From Planctomicrobium sp. (lineage in GTDB: Bacteria; Planctomycetota; Planctomycetia; Planctomycetales; Planctomycetaceae), in the NCBI GenBank assembly GCA_030626405.1, contig DAOUPA010000012.1, positions 1 to 32,872 of the forward strand: a stretch of 32,872 nucleotides of DNA. The letters are read 5' to 3'. The position numbers were made by a program, and so were the translations under genes. The notes under the pieces are model-generated. The model made no database searches and was not told the origin of the DNA. It saw nothing but the letters and a program-made list of their open reading frames with translations. This document shows positions 17,801 through 24,584 of the stretch, piece by piece. Every line of letters begins with the position of its first letter. Position 1 is the stretch's first letter.

Positions 17801-19068
17801 CCTGGCAGTTTCACTACGACTTCCACCGTACCGGACGAACATATTTGCAAGACGAAGGTGCGAGCGGTCCGTGGATTGATTTTCACAAGCCGAATCGACA
17901 CACCAGTTTTTTGAGCGACCGGAGTGTTTTCCCGCTCCGAAGCCTCATTCCTGAGCGAATGGATGGGTTGATCGGCGCGCAAGGTAATGTCGGTAACAGT
18001 AGCATTGTCAGTGCTGCGATCCGTCTTCACGACCAACGAGTTCACATTGGTCAAGCCGCCGGAGCAACTGCGACGATTGCTTTGCGAGAGCGAATCAATC
18101 CCCGAGAAATCCCGTTCAACAATAATTATCTCAGTGCAACACGATATGCCCTGTGTGGAGAAGTTAAAGATGCCGTTCCGCTGCTGATCTGGCCGTTTCG
18201 AGATTTGAAACCAGGTGACGCGTCATTCGTTGCCGTCAATCGACTGGCCGCACTACGGGCATTGCCACTTGATGATCGCGAAATTGATTTCCGCCCTGAT
18301 GACGTTGCTGGGTCAGAATGGCGTAAGGACATCGTCGAACTTTCGAAGCAGTCGAAGCAGATCGCCGCTTCTATTCAACCGCCGCGAGTCGATGAGATCT
18401 CTCGCGGAGATTTTTGCAAACAATGGTGGGAAACGATTCGCTCTCTCCCGAATCGAGAGATTGTGCGTGTCTCACCTACCGATGCCGATAGTGACGGAAT
18501 CTTGGATGTCGATGACCCGCTACCTTTTACTGCTGGGAAGGCGATTCGTTTTGAACTCAACAAACCTTCTCCAAATGAGGATGGTGTGCCTCCAGTGACT
18601 CTCAATCAATCAGCACGGACATTCAATTTCTGCGGGTTAGATACAAAAAGTGTCGCTGGTTTCACTAACGACAATGGGCACAAATTTGAGACTGCTCGAG
18701 GCTTTGGATGGAGTCGTGACTTACGATCCAACCACCGACGTCGAAACTTACTTGATGGTGTGGAAAGAGATACATTCCTATTCACACGCGAGGAAGATCA
18801 GTGGGAATGTCATTTAGAGAATGGTCATTATCGAATCACCGTTTGCGTCGGCGATTCGGGACACGCGCAGCCTCATCAAAATGTGACCGTGATGGGAACG
18901 GTTGTTTTCGATGATGTCTCAACTGCCAGCGGACACTTTTCTGAAGCCACAACTGATGTCTCAATTACCAATAGTCGATTGTTCGTGAAGATTGGCTCAA
19001 AAACTTCTCACTCAAACACATGCCTCAATTGGCTTCGAATCGAAAAACTGATGGACCTCACTGAATGA
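14854..19068 (+). CDS. Sulfatase / FAD-dependent oxidoreductase / carbohydrate-binding-like composite protein
   Basis: 1404 residues from ATG 14854; a TTG at 14803 or ATG 14887 are alternatives, and the signal peptide lies just after 14887. Residues ~48-525 are a sulfatase with formylglycine site C102-S-P-T-R, HVGKAHFG, FMSDNGG and EGGVRVPMIVHWPG. Residues ~537-1200 are an FAD-dependent oxidoreductase of the PF12831 kind, starting DLLIVGGTESGWAAAIQAAR then VWLGGQYTEQ; the usual GxGxxG reads GGTESG. A D1210-A-D-S-D-G-ILDVDD calcium-loop motif (thrombospondin-3-like) follows. The last ~150 residues (ARGFGWSRDL, CHLENGHYRITVCVGD) look like a galactose-binding-type beta sandwich. No stop or frameshift separates the parts. 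It may desulfate and oxidise the same glycan; that is inference. It ends 17 bp from the convergent CcdA-like gene. Confidence 0.88.
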   Translation: MNWLMRESKKRMNKQETAVAMGIVLVAAMTLTTAQNVIAADRQSPAKPNIVLFLVDDMGWQDTSVPFHTGMTALNRRHSTPNMERLAKRGMKFTQAYACSVCSPTRVSLMTGLNAARHRVTNWTLKKNASNDRKHTSLEFPKWNVNGLSPEEGIERTIHAKALPAFLHDAGYRTIHVGKAHFGAIGTPGENPLNIGFDVNIGGHAAGGPGSFLGTQNFSANWRKGDKVWNVPDLEKYHGRDIFLTEALTIEANHAMDRAVEDEKPFFIYMSHYAVHVPFAKDHRFYQKYIDAGLNKIEAMYAAMVEGMDKSLGDILANVDRHGLSENTIVLFMSDNGGLSAHGRGGKPNTHNQPLSSGKGSAHEGGVRVPMIVHWPGVTQAGSTCQQPVIIEDFFPTILELAGVDNVHQIGGIIDGQSFVPLLRGEHSESRNDRPLFWHFPNNWGPRGPGIGASSAIRLGDWKLIYYYESQRFELFNIADDIGEQKNLAEKHPDICNRLAGELHDFLLGVQAQFPLDKKSGQPIVIPSNAKKAEDIETDLLIVGGTESGWAAAIQAARLGVGSITIVHDGVWLGGQYTEQALACVDENKGVGKVGWGVDWHPMKRSFHRSGLFKELMDRIEIFNTEKYGSPMPGKPFHGPSTFRPAEAEAIFRQMLQPYIDSGQVKFITNHYPVRADVDRTSQSSKLTGLHFAPLKSNQADLHVRAKLTIDASDWGEAIQVSGAAFEFGPDPKSRYGEPSAPDDLSENPLNEMNPITWAMIVEESDGETPIARPDHFDDRNYPRATHFSLTEFRDLKWDEPQPGLGAIRHWPPAGDASKRQLSVYTVRRIVDGEDSKDGKTSILLNYMNGQDYPLERLPQRVVDALEATEPGASKKNIVVMTREQRQIIFDDAKQHSLGVLFHLQNFVHQRAKDKANSFRNFHLSTEFGTPDNLPPKPYLRESLRLKAMYMMREQDGRNRDGKTKSRAKERFAHVMYPDALFAWQFHYDFHRTGRTYLQDEGASGPWIDFHKPNRHTSFLSDRSVFPLRSLIPERMDGLIGAQGNVGNSSIVSAAIRLHDQRVHIGQAAGATATIALRERINPREIPFNNNYLSATRYALCGEVKDAVPLLIWPFRDLKPGDASFVAVNRLAALRALPLDDREIDFRPDDVAGSEWRKDIVELSKQSKQIAASIQPPRVDEISRGDFCKQWWETIRSLPNREIVRVSPTDADSDGILDVDDPLPFTAGKAIRFELNKPSPNEDGVPPVTLNQSARTFNFCGLDTKSVAGFTNDNGHKFETARGFGWSRDLRSNHRRRNLLDGVERDTFLFTREEDQWECHLENGHYRITVCVGDSGHAQPHQNVTVMGTVVFDDVSTASGHFSEATTDVSITNSRLFVKIGSKTSHSNTCLNWLRIEKLMDLTE

Positions 19069-19085
19069 CTTCGTTGAGGTGAATA

Positions 19086-20150
19086 TCAAACAAGCCATTC
19101 TGGTTTGAAAATCATCAATGCACCAAGAATGAAAATGAGCAAACCGCTGATCAACTTCAGCCAGCGGCCTTCTTTTTCTTGTAGCTTACGTTTTCCGAGC
19201 GTCGTTACAGCAATGATGACCATGATACTGTCATCAAACATGTAGGCCACATTGTAGAGACCAATGTACGCATAATTTTTCCAGGCCGGATAATCTTGCA
19301 TCAACAGGATGTTCGTGTAAATCGCAGGCAGGCCTGCAGTACACAAAAGTTCCACGATATTCACCAGGACGGCCAGAACAATGGCTCCAGCCATTGCGGC
19401 CCACATTGTCTCGGCTGTAATGATTTTTCGAGCCATTGAGTAAATACCTGGCTTCGATGATTCTGGAATTGAAAGCGAGACTCCTTTTTTGAATGCGAAG
19501 AAATCTTTGATGTGGATGCTTCCCACGATCAGAGACAAAATGCCTAGCGTGAGTTGCACACCACGCAAGTACCCAACCAAGAGAAATACATTCAGCCATG
19601 CGACCATAAATGAAAAATAGGCAACGCCGCTGATTAAAACGAAAACGCCCGCGATCGCGAACATCTTGGAGCGACTCTTCAGATTGACCAACATAGACAA
19701 CAGGAAAAGAAGCACCCACATCGCACATGGATTGAATCCATCAACCAACCCAATCGCAATCGTAAACGCAGGCATCCCGATCTCTTTTGCATTGACAACA
19801 CCAAAGACCGGTAGTTCAACGTCGTTCTCGCCCAACGTTGAGCCTAGGGAATCTTCGCCGTCCAGTAGAATCGGCAACGGAGCATCGGTCCCTTCATTTG
19901 CAGGACCAAGATCATCACCTGCGGGAGGCGGAGGAGGAAGGTCATCAAAGGGTGGCGGAGGAAGAGAATCACCGATTGGAGGAGGAGGGAGTGCATCAGA
20001 GTCTGCATCCGGAACCGGCAAATCACTGCCGTCTGATTCTTTGGTTTGCTCGAATGAGTTCGAGCTCGCGACCTCGGATTCAGCTGGCAAGTCATCTGTG
20101 GCTGAATAACTCACGTGAGACATCGCGGATTGACTGGTCTTCAGAATCAC
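19086..20150 (-). CDS. CcdA/DsbD-like membrane thiol-redox protein with Pro/Asp-rich N-terminal extension
   Basis: 354 residues. Residues 1-~122 are soluble, acidic and low-complexity, with repeated PPPP-x-(G/D)-D blocks at about 55-80 and no signal peptide. About six membrane helices follow (roughly 127-155, 164-183, 185-210, 250-272, 296-316, 331-349). Two cysteines sit where CcdA/DsbD-beta proteins carry their redox pair: F-N-P-C142-A-M-W in the first helix and E-L-L-C270-T-A-G-L-P in the fourth. The family passes electrons from cytoplasmic thioredoxin to periplasmic thiols. The gene is 41 bp downstream of the secreted CPHC protein gene, its likely partner. The role of the acidic proline-rich extension is unknown. 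Confidence 0.82.
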   Translation of the reverse strand: MILKTSQSAMSHVSYSATDDLPAESEVASSNSFEQTKESDGSDLPVPDADSDALPPPPIGDSLPPPPFDDLPPPPPAGDDLGPANEGTDAPLPILLDGEDSLGSTLGENDVELPVFGVVNAKEIGMPAFTIAIGLVDGFNPCAMWVLLFLLSMLVNLKSRSKMFAIAGVFVLISGVAYFSFMVAWLNVFLLVGYLRGVQLTLGILSLIVGSIHIKDFFAFKKGVSLSIPESSKPGIYSMARKIITAETMWAAMAGAIVLAVLVNIVELLCTAGLPAIYTNILLMQDYPAWKNYAYIGLYNVAYMFDDSIMVIIAVTTLGKRKLQEKEGRWLKLISGLLIFILGALMIFKPEWLV

Positions 20151-20191
20151 CGAAGTCGAAATTGGAACGGTGATCTGTTCATTCCGTTGGC

Positions 20192-20866
20192 TTACTTTTT
20201 TTTTTCTGGCTGACAGGCATTGGACCAGTAATCCAAGGTCTGGAGAATCCGTCTGCCAGTGGTCGCTTCTCGATCAAATCCAATCGTAATTCCGTTGCAA
20301 TAGTGAATAACTGGCAAACTCGCAGCTTGCCGCCGATAGCGGCGTACAACAGCCTGCATTTCCCGGTTCGCAGTAGCATCCGTAATCACTTCACGATACC
20401 TAATCTCAAGTGCTGGATAGCGAGAGCGGTATTTGGCAAGAAATGCTTTGGCGTCACGGCAATGAGGACATCCTTTACGGACATAGGCAGTCAATCGCAG
20501 TATTTCTTTCAAACGGTTCTGAAGTTGTTCTTTGCTTTTGATGTCCGCAATGACATTCTTTAATCCATAAATCGCAGGCAGTTTAATGCTGGACATGCGG
20601 AAGTGTTTTGCGATGACATTGATTCGTTCTTGAACAGCGTTGTCTTCATTGACGTCCCGGATGTGCAAGACGAGTCCAGTTCGGTCTTTTGCAAAAGACT
20701 CCAAACTTGAACGGAGTTCAGCGGCGTCATTGACACTGGAGTCGTAGAAGAATTCAATCGAGAAGCATTGTGTTTGTTGAGCTTGAACTGTTTGGCTAGC
20801 TGTTCCAATTGCGAGTATTGCAACGGTGGCAACAATCAAGTTTTTGGGAAGGAAAAGACCAAACAT
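20192..20866 (-). CDS. Secreted tandem thioredoxin-fold protein with CPHC motif
   Basis: 224 residues with a signal peptide (about 1-29, ending VQAQ). The first domain (about 33-115) has a thioredoxin-like layout with a cis-Pro-like KLPAIYG but no CxxC. The second (about 125-212) is glutaredoxin-like: AYVRKG-C133-P-H-C136, then SLP185VIHY as the cis-proline loop. It should handle disulfides outside the cytoplasm and receive electrons from the CcdA/DsbD-like protein encoded 41 bp downstream. A Shine-Dalgarno-like AGGGA lies about 8 bases before the ATG at 20866. The protein ends in a run of lysines. The substrate is unknown; cytochrome c and secreted-enzyme thiols are candidates by family. Confidence 0.85.
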   Translation of the reverse strand: MFGLFLPKNLIVATVAILAIGTASQTVQAQQTQCFSIEFFYDSSVNDAAELRSSLESFAKDRTGLVLHIRDVNEDNAVQERINVIAKHFRMSSIKLPAIYGLKNVIADIKSKEQLQNRLKEILRLTAYVRKGCPHCRDAKAFLAKYRSRYPALEIRYREVITDATANREMQAVVRRYRRQAASLPVIHYCNGITIGFDREATTGRRILQTLDYWSNACQPEKKK

Positions 20867-21328
20867 ATTAATTTCCCTGAAAGATGTTAGGAGCCCACGA
20901 TTTTACACGTTTGGAAGGTGAATTTCACAATCCCTTCATACTCAACCCTTCCATATGACACTCATTTTTAACATGGTCAAGAACGAATCTGAATTTGTAT
21001 CTCGGTTCGTCAAGAATCAATTCATCAAACTATCCCTTTCCCGTAAAGGAAGAAGAGGATCTCCATAGTCCCTTGATGGTATGAACAGTGCAATCGGGCA
21101 TGAAATTTTGTTCAGGCCTCGTGTCGTTGTGTCCGTTGCATCTCTCCGCAGTCAAGAAAGCTAACGCCGGCTGCCAAAGATGGGGCGAATGCGGTACTGC
21201 GTGTGCCGAACATTGTGTCGCCTTTGGTAGTCTTCGGCGAGCAAGAGTGTTGATGTATCCGGAACTCTGTTTTCAGTGTAAAAAAAAGTAGAGGTCCCCA
21301 GGTGAAACATTCAACTTGAGGTTTTTCT
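20867..21328. promoter_or_regulatory. 462-bp intergenic region, candidate promoters of the thiol-redox pair
   Basis: No convincing gene. Upstream of the 20866 start, on the minus strand, two sigma70-like pairs can be drawn: TTGACC - 17 - CATATG and, closer to the gene, TTGTGA - 17 - TGTAAA. Neither is strong. A plus-strand frame at 21088-21291 (67 residues, eight cysteines including CGTACAEHC and CFQC) has no signal peptide and no Shine-Dalgarno and is not called. The rest shows nothing recognisable. Confidence 0.35.
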
Positions 21329-22369
21329 TTACGCCGCCTTATCAACAGATTGTGGCATTTTTACATGCTCGAGCATCGCATGAACGAGCAGGCCCCTGGT
21401 GATGCTGTACGGTTTCAAAGATGAAACTTGGACATCAGCAACACGAAAAGGGATCCGGCCATTGTGGATCACATCTTCGACCAGTTGAGGAATTCCTTCC
21501 AGTTGCGAGGCTCCACCTGAAACGACAAACGGCAGACGCTGTTTGAAAAGAGCGTGCCCTTTCAGTCGCAGGAAATCTGGCAGCATCGACGACCAGGCAT
21601 CAGCGAGGAGTTGACGGAATTGTTGAACCAGCCAGAGTTCGTCACCTGAAGCTGGAGACGTGAGATTCATCTTTGATTCATGAATCCATTTACGAACGGA
21701 TTGCAGATCGAGATACCGATTCCCATTCTGATCCCAGAGATACCGATGTCGACTCTGTGCAAAACGATTTTCGATGACGCGAAATCCCTGACCGAAAACT
21801 CCTTCGAACAGTGGCAATCCATGCTGAGAAATGTTGATAGCGATCGATTCAGCACCGATATCCAGGCTCACACCCGTAAACTCTGCATCCTGTAATTCGG
21901 CAAAACAGAGTGCCGTTGCCGAGTTTAATACCACCGACTGGTAACCTCGAAGCGAAATGACTTCGTCAATAAACCCGCGCTGTTCCTGAGAGAGTTGTAC
22001 AGCCGAAGCAGGCAACGAGAGTACACAAAGTGAATATTCTGATTTAGAAACGGGTATGATCGATTCCACGAGCGTTGAACAAACTTGTCGACCAACCGGA
22101 TCATCCCAGGGAAGATGCCCTTCCAGAATGACAGGAACGACCGGGGACCGTACGAGCATTGAGTATTCGTGTGCAGCGCTCCCCATGATAATGAGTGAAT
22201 TCTTTGTTTGTGAATACGGGATTCGAGCCTGATCGAGAAGCCTGCGATTTGATAGATCATTCGTCTCCACACAATACACAGCGGGGATTCGACGTGCTAA
22301 AAGTCGTTGACCGTCCGTCCTCATTGAGCGGAATTCTGTGCTTCCGAGATCAAGAGCAATCGTTGTCAT
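21329..22369 (-). CDS. Actin/MreB-like ATPase (ASKHA fold)
   Basis: 346 residues, the length of MreB, FtsA-short or ParM-like proteins. Actin-fold nucleotide motifs are visible: phosphate-1 loop IALDLGSTEF (4-13), connect-1 NSATALCFAE (149-158), phosphate-2 GVSLDIGAESIAI (166-178) and the adenosine motif FVVSGGASQLEGIPQL (281-296). No signal peptide or membrane segment, so cytoplasmic. The sequence is far from canonical MreB around the phosphate-1 loop, so StbA/ParM-like or PilM-like alternatives are open. Its ATG overlaps the TGA of the SLBB membrane-protein gene by four bases (22366-22369), so the two are probably made together. This fits an intracellular filament or ATPase coupled to an envelope-spanning partner. 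It is the last gene of its operon. Confidence 0.8.
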   Translation of the reverse strand: MTTIALDLGSTEFRSMRTDGQRLLARRIPAVYCVETNDLSNRRLLDQARIPYSQTKNSLIIMGSAAHEYSMLVRSPVVPVILEGHLPWDDPVGRQVCSTLVESIIPVSKSEYSLCVLSLPASAVQLSQEQRGFIDEVISLRGYQSVVLNSATALCFAELQDAEFTGVSLDIGAESIAINISQHGLPLFEGVFGQGFRVIENRFAQSRHRYLWDQNGNRYLDLQSVRKWIHESKMNLTSPASGDELWLVQQFRQLLADAWSSMLPDFLRLKGHALFKQRLPFVVSGGASQLEGIPQLVEDVIHNGRIPFRVADVQVSSLKPYSITRGLLVHAMLEHVKMPQSVDKAA

Positions 22370-24273
22370 TGCTTTTTCTCCGCTGCCAAGGCCATCAAAG
22401 CACGATCCAGGGCACCAATACTTTTCGATGAGGTGACCTTGGAAACTGGTTTGACAACGTCATATAAGCTACTCACTGTTTCCTGAACTGGCTGTACCAT
22501 TGTTTTTTGGGTTCGCTTGAGATTTGTTTCGCTGAACTCCTCGTTCGGACTGTCGATACGCTGTTTGACCTTTGTCTCCGACTCTTCAGAATCGATTCGT
22601 GAACTCGCGGAAGCTGCTTGTGAATCCTGAGTCGTGCGGTTTTTGCGACCGAAATGAGGACCACTGATTCTTTCGTGGCGTTCGTGGACAATTATTCTTC
22701 GGTGACCAACTGGTTCACCATGAATTGGTGTGTCAGTTGGCAAGATGACTTCCTCTTCGATCATGGGAGCAGAACGATTCAGCACGAAAGCAACTTGATT
22801 CTGAGTCGAATCGAAATCAGCCACGACCTCCTCGGTCGCTTCAGTAGCTGCAAATCGACCTTGATGCTCCACGATATGGCGATCATATCGTGACCACAGA
22901 ATCGACCCGATCAGGCAAATGGCTCCCAGAAACGCAACGCCCAAGGCGATCGGGAGTATTGATTTTGTGGCTAATTTCGAATTCTTCTGAGGTTCGGGGG
23001 AACCTGATAGCTGTTGTGTGATGTCCGAAAATTGAGGGGCGACTCTTTCACTTTTCTTGAGATCGGATGAGCGACTCATCGGGTTCTTGGTTGCCGCTCT
23101 CATGGTAGCAGAGGAGAGGTCGGTTGATGCAACTTCGGAATCAAGTTCAGCCGCAGCCAACTCAGGAGGAGCGGGAGCGGTGGTCGGTAATTTTTGACTT
23201 GCGAGCAGATCGTTTGCCGAACCATAGTCACCGGGCTGGTTTTTCAACAGCGGGAGATCAATTTCAGACTGATGCGTTGGCTTGATTTCCAGTGGCACGC
23301 TTTCGCTTTGAGAAGCTGAGGGTGAAATGGAATTCGCTAAGAACAGATCTCGTGAAGAAACTTGGGGCGGTTCAGGAATGGGTGGGCTTCCAACCGACAA
23401 TGAAGATTGCTCAGCAACTGCAGAGAGCGGGGGCTGCGAGTAGACTCGTTCAGTTGCTGATGGTCGTATTTCAGGTGTCAATCGTCCAGGATGTAGAGGA
23501 GTTGGAATAATTCCCGGAGTGATTTTCGGTGAGTTGAACTCTGCATTTTCCTGATGATCCTCCGGGAGATTTTTTGTCAGTGGAGCAGTCGGAGGAAACG
23601 TTTCTGGTGAAGAGAACGGGGTTCGATCCACGGTGGCCGCGTCGAAGAAAAGAACTGAACCTGGAGCAAGCTTCACTGTTCCAGTGCGTCCAAATGGATC
23701 CATGATCCGAATGGTTGATCTGAGTTGAAACGGTTGACGCAACTTGGCGATCAAATCATCGACAGTGCGAATATCCGGAGAAAGTGGAAGGACAACCGGT
23801 CGGCGAGCAAGTCCGATGCACGCGACAGGGACAACCGGGTTATTTTCATGGATCGATTGAACTCCCGCTTTGGGAAGAACGACAATCACATCGCCAGCAT
23901 GAACATTTTGCTGAGCCGGATTTTCTGGATTATTAAGGAGTCGATAGCGATCCTGTCCACCTCGGATCACGCGTATTGATGAACGTGCAGAATCAGTCAA
24001 TCCACCAGCAGCTTCGATGAGATCTTTAAGCTGAATCTTTTGCTTTTGCGATGTGAAGACCCCCGAACGATGAACAGCACCGACGACCGTGAAGTGATTC
24101 GCTCCACTCGTTTGTGAAGTCACTTCAATGACACTCATTTGAGGTCGACTATGTGTTACTTGAGGAGCTCTCGATGCCCTCGCAGGTGCCTGTGCATACA
24201 CCGCAGGACTGGCAACCACGACGAGTGTCGCGAAGCAGGCCAGATATCGAACAATAATCCTACGCAATGACAT
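22366..24273 (-). CDS. SLBB-domain single-pass membrane protein with long disordered linker
   Basis: 635 residues. A signal sequence or first membrane helix covers about 8-28 (VYAQA). An SLBB beta-grasp domain lies at about 60-133 (FTVVGAVHRSGVF ... LKDLIEAAGGLT ... HAGDVIVVLP), and a weaker second SLBB-like unit at about 147-210. Residues ~215-435 are Pro/Ser-rich and probably unstructured. A clear membrane helix follows at 438-460 (PIALGVAFLGAICLIGSILW), then a polar 175-residue tail. Family knowledge: SLBB domains occur in polysaccharide-export proteins such as Wza and bind carbohydrate or ligands. Here the domain would face the periplasm and the tail the cytoplasm, where the actin-like ATPase encoded by the overlapping next gene would lie. 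Function beyond that is unknown. Confidence 0.78.
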   Translation of the reverse strand: MSLRRIIVRYLACFATLVVVASPAVYAQAPARASRAPQVTHSRPQMSVIEVTSQTSGANHFTVVGAVHRSGVFTSQKQKIQLKDLIEAAGGLTDSARSSIRVIRGGQDRYRLLNNPENPAQQNVHAGDVIVVLPKAGVQSIHENNPVVPVACIGLARRPVVLPLSPDIRTVDDLIAKLRQPFQLRSTIRIMDPFGRTGTVKLAPGSVLFFDAATVDRTPFSSPETFPPTAPLTKNLPEDHQENAEFNSPKITPGIIPTPLHPGRLTPEIRPSATERVYSQPPLSAVAEQSSLSVGSPPIPEPPQVSSRDLFLANSISPSASQSESVPLEIKPTHQSEIDLPLLKNQPGDYGSANDLLASQKLPTTAPAPPELAAAELDSEVASTDLSSATMRAATKNPMSRSSDLKKSERVAPQFSDITQQLSGSPEPQKNSKLATKSILPIALGVAFLGAICLIGSILWSRYDRHIVEHQGRFAATEATEEVVADFDSTQNQVAFVLNRSAPMIEEEVILPTDTPIHGEPVGHRRIIVHERHERISGPHFGRKNRTTQDSQAASASSRIDSEESETKVKQRIDSPNEEFSETNLKRTQKTMVQPVQETVSSLYDVVKPVSKVTSSKSIGALDRALMALAAEKKQ

Positions 24274-24584
24274 GAAACATTCTCGAAATTGTTTAGAGCA
24301 GTTTGCTCTAAATTGTGCCCTTGAAGAACGATTTCATGTAGGTGACACGGTGCGTTCCACGATTCGGAATGCAGGCATTCACTCAAAAATAGATCCTTCT
24401 CCGTCGTCATCGGCAGAATTGGGTTGTCCGCATCAGGTAAAATATAACTCTCGTACGGAACACGAAGCATACGCAGTCCAGGGGGAATGGGGGCGCTTGC
24501 TTGTAAGGGGAAGACCAAAGTGATTCCAACTCGGCAAGATTGAACACAAGTTGAACCGTGTCTGTTTTCAGTCGAAGATGAGTT
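24274..24584. promoter_or_regulatory. 311-bp intergenic region upstream of the SLBB/actin-like pair
   Basis: No gene is called. It separates the NPCBM-like gene from the SLBB gene and contains the perfect palindrome at 24292-24312, close to the SLBB start. A minus-strand frame through it (24156-24518) overlaps the SLBB start and has no recognisable features. Confidence 0.4.
24292..24312. promoter_or_regulatory. Perfect 9-bp inverted repeat 18 bp before the SLBB gene
   Basis: Arms TTTAGAGCA and TGCTCTAAA are exact reverse complements separated by three bases (GTT). The right place for an operator or 5'-leader hairpin of the SLBB/actin-like pair. No U-run follows on the minus strand, so a terminator is less likely. 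Confidence 0.55.

Noticed and set aside
19050-19085. Possible terminator between the convergent sulfatase/FAD and CcdA-like genes (ACCTCA ... TGAGGT)
   Set aside because: Only six-base arms around a 14-base loop, partly inside the coding end; too weak to call.
21088-21291. Plus-strand 67-residue frame rich in cysteine (CGTACAEHC, CFQC)
   Set aside because: GTG start, no Shine-Dalgarno, no signal peptide, no recognisable metal-binding family pattern; chance open frame in an intergenic region is more likely.
24156-24518. Minus-strand 120-residue frame spanning the gap before the SLBB gene
   Set aside because: Overlaps the SLBB signal-peptide region in another frame, shows no motif, and its composition does not look like a protein.
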